Assembly (NCBI RefSeq): GCF_002735705.1
Contig: NZ_PDZL01000028.1
Span: forward strand, 1 to 57,585
Reading direction: 5' to 3'
DNA: 57,585 bases
From: Janthinobacterium sp. BJB426
Lineage (GTDB): Bacteria; Pseudomonadota; Gammaproteobacteria; Burkholderiales; Burkholderiaceae_D
Positions 51,829 to 57,585 of the stretch are shown here, piece by piece (the first letter of the stretch is position 1; each line of letters starts with the position of its first letter). Below the pieces are notes generated by a model. That model saw only the letters and a list, made by a program, of their open reading frames with translations. It ran no database searches and was not told where the DNA came from. The position numbers and the translations under genes are program-made.

Positions 51829-52437
51829 ATGAGCCTGGAATCCAAAGAGCAATTCGCCACTAACGTCTATTACGACAGGACGTTCAATTGTGACGCCGCC
51901 AAGATATTGCCTGGTGAGTACTACTTTACCAACAAGGACATGCTGATCGTCACCGTGCTCGGCTCCTGTGTCTCGGCCTGCATCCGCGACCGCGTCACGG
52001 GCCTGGGCGGCATGAACCACTTCATGCTGCCCGATGGCGGCAGCGACCCGAATAGCCCGATTTCCGCGTCGATGCGTTATGGCACCTACGCCATGGAAAT
52101 CCTGATCAACGATTTGCTGAAGGCGGGTGCGCGGCGCGAGAACATGGAAGCGAAAGTGTTCGGCGGCGGCGCCGTGCTGCGCGGCTTCACGGCGATCAAC
52201 GTGGGCGAACGCAATGCGGCTTTCGTCATCAATTACCTGAAGGCGGAAAAGATGCGCGTGGTGGCGGAAGACCTCAACGACATCCACCCGCGCAAAGTGT
52301 ATTTCTTCCCCCGCAGCGGCAAGGTGCTGGTGAAAAAGCTGATGCAGACGCATAACGATACGCTGGTGCGCCGCGAACTCGATTACGCCAGCCGCTTGAA
52401 AGTCGCGCCGGTGGGTGGCGAGGTCGAGCTGTTCTGA
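51829..52437 (+). CDS. cheD: Chemoreceptor glutamine deamidase CheD
   Basis: A 202-residue CheD. The catalytic cysteine is Cys47 in LGSCVSACIRD and the histidine is His64 in GGMNHFMLPDG. SMRYGTYAMEILIN and KVFGGGAVL are also family marks. It deamidates receptor glutamines and can partner CheC-type phosphatases. The C-terminus GGEVELF is like that of the CheZ-like protein. It lies between cheR and cheB. Confidence 0.96.
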   Translation: MSLESKEQFATNVYYDRTFNCDAAKILPGEYYFTNKDMLIVTVLGSCVSACIRDRVTGLGGMNHFMLPDGGSDPNSPISASMRYGTYAMEILINDLLKAGARRENMEAKVFGGGAVLRGFTAINVGERNAAFVINYLKAEKMRVVAEDLNDIHPRKVYFFPRSGKVLVKKLMQTHNDTLVRRELDYASRLKVAPVGGEVELF

Positions 52438-52545
52438 TAAGCACCAGAGCAAACCTGCTGCGCGTCGTGCTGTGCGGCTTGCGGCGGTCTGTCCGGTGTA
52501 CTAATTTAATAAAGAATAAGGGCCGCAAGGCCTGGAAGGAAGAAT

Positions 52546-53616
52546 ATGAAGATCAAGGTTTTGATCGTGGATGACTCGGCGTTGATCCGCAGCGTCATGA
52601 CGGAAATCGTGAACAGCCAGCCCGACATGGAAGTGGTGGGCGCGGCGCCCGATCCGCTGGTGGCGCGCGAGATGATCAAGCAGACCAACCCCGACGTGCT
52701 GACCCTCGACGTCGAGATGCCGAAGATGGATGGCCTCGATTTCCTGGAAAAACTGATGCGCTTGCGCCCGATGCCGGTATTGATGGTGTCGTCGCTGACC
52801 GAGCGTGGTTCGGAAATCACCATGCGCGCGCTGGAACTAGGCGCCGTCGATTTCGTCACCAAGCCGAAGATTTCCATCCAGAGCGGCATGCGCGAGTACA
52901 CGGACATGATCGCCGACAAGATCCGCGCCGCTTCGAAGGCACGCATCCGCGCGCGCACCCTGCCGTCGGCCAGCGACAAGGTGGCCGCGCCGCTGCCTGC
53001 GCTGCGCAGCCCTTTGACGTCGAGCGAAAAGCTGATCATCGTGGGCGCCTCGACGGGCGGCACGGAAGCGATCCGCGAATTCCTCATGCAGATGCCGTCC
53101 GATTGCCCTGGTATCCTGATCACGCAGCACATGCCGGAAGGCTTTACGCGTTCGTTCGCGCGACGCCTCGATTCGCTGTGCAAGATATCGGTGCAGGAAG
53201 CGGCGGGCGGCGAACGGGTGCTGCCCGGTCACGCCTACATCGCGCCCGGCCATTCGCACCTGACCCTGACGCGCAGCGGCGCCAACTACATGACCAAGAT
53301 CGACCAGGGCGAGCCGGTTAACCGCCACCGCCCGTCCGTCGATGTGCTGTTCCGTTCGGCCGCGCAATCTGCCGGTAAGAATGCCGTCGGCGTGATCCTG
53401 ACCGGCATGGGCAAGGATGGCGCGCAAGGCATGTTGGAGATGAAGGCCGCAGGAGCGTATAATTTTGCGCAGGATGAAGCCAGTTGCGTGGTGTTCGGCA
53501 TGCCGCGCGAGGCGATCGCCGTCGGTGCCACGCATGAGGTTGGCGCTCTGACGGCGTTGCCTGGCATGGTGCTGGGACACCTGGCCGCGCATGGCATGCG
53601 TGCTTTGCGCGTGTAA
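52546..53616 (+). CDS. cheB: Chemotaxis methylesterase CheB
   Basis: A 356-residue two-domain CheB. The receiver domain has Asp55 in LTLDVEMPKMDG and switch lysine in FVTKPK. The methylesterase domain has Ser169 in VGASTGGTEAI, His195 in TQHMPEGF and Asp291 in TGMGKDGAQG, forming the catalytic triad. It removes methyl groups from receptors when phosphorylated by CheA. AAGGAAGAAT precedes the ATG. Confidence 0.98.
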   Translation: MKIKVLIVDDSALIRSVMTEIVNSQPDMEVVGAAPDPLVAREMIKQTNPDVLTLDVEMPKMDGLDFLEKLMRLRPMPVLMVSSLTERGSEITMRALELGAVDFVTKPKISIQSGMREYTDMIADKIRAASKARIRARTLPSASDKVAAPLPALRSPLTSSEKLIIVGASTGGTEAIREFLMQMPSDCPGILITQHMPEGFTRSFARRLDSLCKISVQEAAGGERVLPGHAYIAPGHSHLTLTRSGANYMTKIDQGEPVNRHRPSVDVLFRSAAQSAGKNAVGVILTGMGKDGAQGMLEMKAAGAYNFAQDEASCVVFGMPREAIAVGATHEVGALTALPGMVLGHLAAHGMRALRV

Positions 53617-53694
53617 GCCACGTTTTATATGATCTGAGGCAAGTTTGTTCGCCTAAAAGCAACGAAAATGCTATCCTACAACTTGCTGCCGTAG

Positions 53695-53724
53695 TGTCGA
53701 CCATAATGTCGGCATTCATGTCGA
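53695..53724 (+). promoter_or_regulatory. Three 12-bp-phased TGTCG repeats upstream of cheY copy 2
   Basis: TGTCGA (53695), TGTCGG (53707) and TGTCGA (53719) are direct repeats exactly 12 bp apart in the 147-bp gap between cheB and cheY. Such phased repeats can be regulator binding sites. No sigma-28 box was found here. Confidence 0.45.
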
Positions 53725-53763
53725 TATTATTAACAAACCGCTACAGAAACAACGGAGTTATTC

Positions 53764-54162
53764 ATGGCTGATCCAAAGATGAAATTTTTAGTCGTTGACG
53801 ATTTTTCGACGATGCGCCGCATTGTCCGGAATCTGTTGAAGGAACTGGGTTATGCCAACGTCGATGAGGCGGAAGACGGCGTGATGGGCCTGGCCAAGCT
53901 GCGCGCGGAATCGTACGATTTCGTCGTGTCGGACTGGAACATGCCAAACATGGATGGCCTGACGATGCTGCAGCATATCCGCGCCGATCCGGCACTGGCC
54001 AAGCTGCCTGTGCTGATGGTCACCGCCGAAGCGAAAAAAGAAAACATCATCGCCGCCGCCCAGGCTGGCGCCAGCGGTTATGTCGTCAAGCCGTTCACGG
54101 CCGCGACTCTCGATGAAAAGCTGAACAAGATTTTCGAGAAGCTGGAAAAAGCCGGCGCCTGA
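53764..54162 (+). CDS. cheY: Chemotaxis response regulator CheY (copy 2)
   Basis: A 132-residue receiver that resembles enterobacterial CheY. MKFLVVDDFSTMRRIVRNLL opens the domain, Asp57 in VVSDWNMPNMDG is the phosphorylation site, VTAEAKKENII has the switch threonine (Thr86-87 region), and YVVKPFTAATL has the lysine. This is the probable motor-binding CheY. A separate promoter region lies in front and a strong terminator behind. In many Burkholderiales cheZ would follow; here it does not. Confidence 0.96.
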   Translation: MADPKMKFLVVDDFSTMRRIVRNLLKELGYANVDEAEDGVMGLAKLRAESYDFVVSDWNMPNMDGLTMLQHIRADPALAKLPVLMVTAEAKKENIIAAAQAGASGYVVKPFTAATLDEKLNKIFEKLEKAGA

Positions 54163-54184
54163 TCACGGCTTGAGACGGTTCAAG

Positions 54185-54223
54185 AAAAAACGCTGCCAGT
54201 GCGAACTGGCAGCGTTTTTTTTT
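54185..54223. terminator. Terminator of the chemotaxis operon
   Basis: AAAAAACGCTGCCAGT (54185-54200), loop GCGA, ACTGGCAGCG (54205-54214), then a T-run to 54223. The A-run on the left makes it bidirectional, serving also the convergent SDR gene. Confidence 0.96.
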
Positions 54224-54234
54224 CACCCCTTGCT

Positions 54235-55128
54235 TCAGGCTGCGGCGTGGATGGACAGCAAATCGTCGATGCCGATGCGCCGTGCAAAGTCGATGCGCAC
54301 CTGTTCGGCGATTGCCGATACTTCGCGCGCGCCGTCGCCGATAAAATCGATCACCGTGCGAAATGGGCGCTGGCCGGCGGGCAGGCCCACCACGCGCACG
54401 ATTTCGTCGGCCACGGCCTGCGGGTCGGCACCGATTGGCGTCAGCGCCGACAGGCGCGCGCCCACCTGGTCCATCAAGCCGTCATAGCGCGCGTACGCGG
54501 CGCTGGTGGCGAGATCGGCCGGCTTGCCCGCGTTCGGGAAGTGCGCCGTGCCGCGCGTGAAGGCGCCGGGCGTGACGATGGACGTTTCGATGCCAAAGCG
54601 CGTCAATTCATACGACATGGTGACGGCAATCGAATCCATGGCCGCCTTGGCGGCCGCGTATGGCCCCATGAACGGCGGAAAGCCGCCGCGCGTGGTGGTA
54701 CTGCTGACCCACAGCAGCAAGCCGCTGCCGTGCGCCCGCATGGCGGGCAGGACGGCCTTGTTGACCCGCTGGGCGCCGATCACGTTGGTGTCGAAGACGT
54801 GTTCGATTTCTTGTGGTGAAAACGCTTCCATGGGACCAGTGACGAGACCGCCCGCATTGTGAATGATGACGTCGAGCCGGCCCTGTTCGGCCAGGATGGT
54901 GGCGATGGCCGCATCGGCCGATATTTGCGACAGCACATCCAGTTCCAGTGCGCGCAGGTCGGTGCCGTGGGCCGTGGCGAAATCGCGCAACTCTTGCACG
55001 CGTGGCGCATTGCGGCCCTGTGTGTCGCGCATGCTGGCGTAGACCGTGTGGCCGGCGGCGGCCAGGGCACGGGCGGAGAGGGCGCCGATGCCGGTCGAGG
55101 CGCCGGTAATCAAAATGACTTGTTTCAT
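54235..55128 (-). CDS. Short-chain dehydrogenase/reductase
   Basis: A 297-residue classical SDR. It has GASTGIG near the N-terminus, NAG in IIHNAGG, and the active-site Tyr-Lys in GPYAAAKAAMDS, with VSSTTTRGG providing the serine. The family includes many oxidoreductases of unknown substrate. ATG 55128 starts MKQVILITGAS, the expected beginning; the open frame upstream has no coding character. A second SDR gene lies 76 bp upstream on the same strand. Confidence 0.9.
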   Translation of the reverse strand: MKQVILITGASTGIGALSARALAAAGHTVYASMRDTQGRNAPRVQELRDFATAHGTDLRALELDVLSQISADAAIATILAEQGRLDVIIHNAGGLVTGPMEAFSPQEIEHVFDTNVIGAQRVNKAVLPAMRAHGSGLLLWVSSTTTRGGFPPFMGPYAAAKAAMDSIAVTMSYELTRFGIETSIVTPGAFTRGTAHFPNAGKPADLATSAAYARYDGLMDQVGARLSALTPIGADPQAVADEIVRVVGLPAGQRPFRTVIDFIGDGAREVSAIAEQVRIDFARRIGIDDLLSIHAAA

Positions 55129-55204
55129 GATATGGCTCGTAAAGGATTTGATTGAATATTCACGACACCTGGCAAAACCGACGCGCAGCAGGTTTAGCCA
55201 GGTG

Positions 55205-55957
55205 TTATACCAGGCCGCCATTGGCGCGCAATGTCTGTCCATTGACCCAGCGGCCATCCGGGCCAGCCAGGAAGGCCACGGCGGCGGCGATGTCGTCCGG
55301 CGTGCCCAGGCGTTGCAGGGGTGCCATCTTGCTCATGCGTTCTATCATTTCCTCCGTCTTGCCGTTCAAGAACAGGGCGGTGGCCGTGGGGCCGGGGGCG
55401 ACGGCATTGACGGTGATGTTCTTGCCGCGCAATTCCTTGGCGAAGATATTCGTCATCGCCTCGATGGCTGCCTTGGTGGCGCCGTAGACGGAGTAGCCGG
55501 GCAGGGCCAGGCCGATCACGCTACTGGAGAAATTGACCACGCTGCCGCCGTGCCGCAAACGCGTCGCCGCCTGGCGCATGGTGTTGAAGCTGCCCTTGAC
55601 ATTGATGGCGAACAGGCTGTCGAAGGTGGCATTGTCCGTGTCGGCCAGGGCGGGCAGCACGGGCGGCATGATGCCGGCGTTGTTGACCAGCACGTCGACA
55701 CCGCCGAAGGCCGCTTCGGCCGCATCGAACAGGGCTTGCACGTCGTCCGCATCGGCCACGTTGGCCTTGACCGCGATGGCGGCACCGCCGTCGGCAAGAA
55801 TGGCCGCCACCAGTTCGTCCGCCGCGTCCTTGCCGCTGGCGTAATTGATGACGACCTGCATGCCATCGCGTGCCAGGCGGCGGGCGATGGCGGCGCCAAT
55901 GCCGCGCGAGGCGCCCGTGACGATGGCAACTTTGTCGGGATGGGGTGTTGTGTTCAT
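55205..55957 (-). CDS. Short-chain dehydrogenase/reductase (3-oxoacyl reductase-like)
   Basis: A 250-residue SDR: GASRGIG cofactor motif, NNAGIMPP, serine in NFSSSVIG, and YGATKAAIEAM with the catalytic Tyr-Lys. GKNITVNAVAPGPTATALF and the ending GQTLRANGGLV are typical of FabG-like reductases. The substrate is unknown. It probably forms a unit with the downstream SDR. The region 55958-56172 between it and the next gene (divergent) is a 215-bp promoter-containing gap with no gene seen. Confidence 0.9.
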   Translation of the reverse strand: MNTTPHPDKVAIVTGASRGIGAAIARRLARDGMQVVINYASGKDAADELVAAILADGGAAIAVKANVADADDVQALFDAAEAAFGGVDVLVNNAGIMPPVLPALADTDNATFDSLFAINVKGSFNTMRQAATRLRHGGSVVNFSSSVIGLALPGYSVYGATKAAIEAMTNIFAKELRGKNITVNAVAPGPTATALFLNGKTEEMIERMSKMAPLQRLGTPDDIAAAVAFLAGPDGRWVNGQTLRANGGLV

Positions 55958-56172
55958 GGTGCTTCTCCTGTCGTGGTGGGAGGCCCGAAATGCCGAGCCA
56001 GTGCAGTCATTGTGATCTTTGTTTGATTGTGGATAAAGATGGTTAATATGGTTTTACTGTGCAAACAGAAATAACAATGATTGTTGGCCTGCATGGCACA
56101 GTGCAGGCAGGAATGCCCCCTTTATCGGCCTTGCCGACTCGCCTACAGTGCTGGTTTCCCTTGGAGGCCACC

Positions 56173-56697
56173 ATGTTTCAACGATTGTCCCTGGTTCTGC
56201 TTGCCGCCGGCGCGCTGCTGTTGCCGCTGGCCCGCTACGCCTATTCCTTTAACGCCAAGCATCCACCAGTTGCCATGCAAGCATCTGTCACCTATCTGCA
56301 CCTGCTGCGCAAGACGCCTTTCTTCACGCAATTGAACACGGCGCAGTTGCGTGACATGATCGCCCATGCGCAGGAGTGGGAAGTCGAGGCGGGAACGCCC
56401 ATCGCCGCGAGCAAGGACGGCGATGGCGCCATCTGGATCTTGCTCGATGGCGGCTGGCAGGTGGAAGCGGGCGGCAAGGTCTATCCTGCCCTGCATGACG
56501 AGGCCGGCAAATGGTATGGCGGCGTAGCCGTGCAGGGCGCAGCCTTGCCGTCGCGGCTGGTGGTGAACCAGCACAGTTATGTGATGCATATCAGTGCAGG
56601 TGACTTTGCCCGCATGCGCGAACAAGGCTTCGATTTCGGCGCCCACGTGCGCCAGGGCGAGCAGTTTTACGGTGGGATTTTGCGCAATATCGACTAA
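56173..56697 (+). CDS. Membrane-anchored protein with cyclic-nucleotide-binding-like fold
   Basis: A 174-residue protein. The N-terminal 20 residues form a membrane anchor or uncleaved signal (LSLVLLAAGALLLPLARYAY). The remainder has the layout of a cNMP-binding domain: LLRKTPFFTQLNTAQLRDMI, VEAGTPIAASKDGDGAIWIL and LDGGWQVE. The canonical phosphate-binding cassette is not obvious, so ligand binding is uncertain. There is no HTH. ATG 56173 is chosen because TTGGAGG lies just upstream; an open frame from 56059 is not supported. Confidence 0.65.
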   Translation: MFQRLSLVLLAAGALLLPLARYAYSFNAKHPPVAMQASVTYLHLLRKTPFFTQLNTAQLRDMIAHAQEWEVEAGTPIAASKDGDGAIWILLDGGWQVEAGGKVYPALHDEAGKWYGGVAVQGAALPSRLVVNQHSYVMHISAGDFARMREQGFDFGAHVRQGEQFYGGILRNID

Positions 56698-56821
56698 CTA
56701 CAACTAGTTACGAAGAGGAATGAAATATTTCCATAAGTTAACTTTACACTTCAACTAAAGTGGCCCATGATCGCTGCAGTATTCCACCTTTGTCCTCGAC
56801 CCCGACAAGAAGGAGCGCACG

Positions 56822-57259
56822 ATGCGCCGAGCACCCGTATTATTTTTTGCCCTGAGCACGGCCCTGTTGACGGCCTGTGGCGTGAGCCTTGAACAAACCG
56901 CCGTTGCGCCTGTCGCGTCTGTCGAGATGCAGGAGCCTGCCGATGCTGATGGCAGGCATGCCTACCTGCACCGCGTGGGCGGCCATGACTATGTCAGCCT
57001 GAACCAGAATGGCCCCGAGGGCGGTTTGCCGATACTCACGGGCACGCAGCGCCATGCGCACGCCATCCGTTTGCTGGCGGCCGATCCGGCCCAGGTGCGG
57101 GCCATCCTGCGCAGCCTGAGGCTGCCTGCAAACCAGCGCAAGCTGTGGGCGGGAGAAGAAATCGTGCTCGATGCGGCCAGTTATGACATGTTGCAAGCGG
57201 CCCGCGGCAGCAGCAAACCGCTGTTTGCCGAACTCAAGCTGGTAGGGATGGAGAGGTAA
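56822..57259 (+). CDS. Small lipoprotein of unknown function
   Basis: A 145-residue lipoprotein. The signal peptide ends LLTAC, giving Cys19 as the lipidated residue. The mature part contains HAYLHRVGGHDYVSLNQN, then HAHAIRLLAADPAQVRAI. No known domain. GAAGGAGCG precedes the ATG. It ends 8 bp before the probable left end of an insertion sequence. Confidence 0.72.
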   Translation: MRRAPVLFFALSTALLTACGVSLEQTAVAPVASVEMQEPADADGRHAYLHRVGGHDYVSLNQNGPEGGLPILTGTQRHAHAIRLLAADPAQVRAILRSLRLPANQRKLWAGEEIVLDAASYDMLQAARGSSKPLFAELKLVGMER

Positions 57260-57266
57260 AAAAGAA

Positions 57267-57585
57267 GGCTCTGTCATCGATAAATAGGGGAACTGCCGGA
57301 ATTTTCCCTTGGCATTGCTGTCTGACTCTGCATACTTACCACACAGGGAGCAGATCGTGCAGCCAGCCGAATGGATCCGTTTTATCGCCCAGTTTGCTCA
57401 CCTGAACCGACGCCAGCGGCAGACAGGCATGGCCCTGCTGTGTGACAACGCACCGCAAGACGCGACCGTCGCGTTGCTGGAAAGCGTGGCGCAGCCGCGC
57501 TTGGCCTGTCCCGCCTGCCGCTCGCCTCACCTGCACCGGCATGGCCATGCGCACGGCTTGCAGCGCTACCGCTGCGTGCCTTGCG
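57267..57585 (+). mobile_element. Left part of an IS1595-like insertion sequence (cut by the window edge)
   Basis: The proposed left end begins near 57267 (GGCTCTGTCATCGATAAATA), immediately beyond the lipoprotein gene, and about 90 bp ahead of the transposase start. The terminal inverted repeat cannot be confirmed because the right end is outside the window. Confidence 0.6.
57357..57585 (+). CDS. IS1595-family-like transposase, N-terminal part
   Basis: GTG start at 57357 with GGGAG 8 bases upstream. The 76 residues seen contain HLNRRQRQTGMALL near residue 16 and a zinc ribbon: CPAC, HRHGHAHGLQRYRC, VPC. This N-terminal ribbon followed by the catalytic core (beyond the edge) is the layout of IS1595-type transposases. 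The frame is open to the edge, so intactness cannot be judged. Confidence 0.65.
   Translation, partial: MQPAEWIRFIAQFAHLNRRQRQTGMALLCDNAPQDATVALLESVAQPRLACPACRSPHLHRHGHAHGLQRYRCVPC

Overview
The window looks like a chromosomal segment of a motile, GC-rich betaproteobacterium of the Oxalobacteraceae, most like Janthinobacterium. The basis is protein style and layout: an flhDC-motAB-che cluster in Burkholderiales order, kynurenine-pathway genes, a 3-hydroxybutyrate dehydrogenase, and many LamB-, AraC- and MCP-type genes. No rRNA, tRNA or CRISPR array was seen. The only mobile element is the start of an IS1595-like insertion sequence at the right edge.

Layout. (1) 1-8115: a sugar-alcohol uptake and oxidation locus. 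It has a divergent LamB-like porin (cut by the left edge), a binding protein, two permeases and an ATPase of the sorbitol/mannitol ABC type, a long-chain polyol dehydrogenase, and two tandem paralogous AraC regulators. A cluster of GATAC half-sites lies in the divergent promoter region. (2) 8189-19188: single genes, namely a phytase-like lipoprotein, an S9 peptidase, a GST divergent from an HxlR regulator, a secreted protein of unknown function, a PAS-containing chemoreceptor, a DUF2071-like protein, 3-hydroxybutyrate dehydrogenase and an AraC regulator. (3) 19328-24438: a tight four-gene operon of an alkyl-DHAP-synthase-like flavoprotein, a GlpD-like flavoprotein, a small protein that seems to start at ATC, and an FGGY kinase. 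This is probably a glycerol- or polyol-phosphate module of unproven function. (4) 24443-29942: a diguanylate cyclase response regulator, a PLP aminotransferase, an EamA exporter and a divergent MocR regulator. (5) 30031-38469: htpG behind a clear sigma-32 promoter, then small membrane proteins, hydrolases, a secreted unknown protein, and an adjacent pair of leucine-rich-repeat-like and secreted MORN-like proteins. (6) 38485-40643: kynU-kynA without kynB.

(7) 40644-54162: the flagellar and chemotaxis block. A long leader with two sigma-28-like boxes and a 19-bp palindrome precedes flhDC. A membrane-anchored methyltransferase follows, then motA-motB, a CheZ-like DxxxQ protein, cheY, cheA (with a threefold GYGFF(D/Q)PL linker repeat), cheW, a transmembrane chemoreceptor with a C-terminal DWEEF tether, cheR, cheD, cheB and a second cheY. 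FlhDC would switch on the class-2 genes. MotAB form the stator. The MCP-CheW-CheA array phosphorylates the two CheY proteins and CheB, and CheR, CheB and CheD adapt the receptors. No cheZ follows the second cheY, so the small protein between motB and cheY is the best phosphatase candidate. (8) 54235-57585: two SDR oxidoreductases, a membrane-anchored cNMP-fold protein, a small lipoprotein and the IS end.

All functions are read from sequence motifs and gene order; no database search was run.
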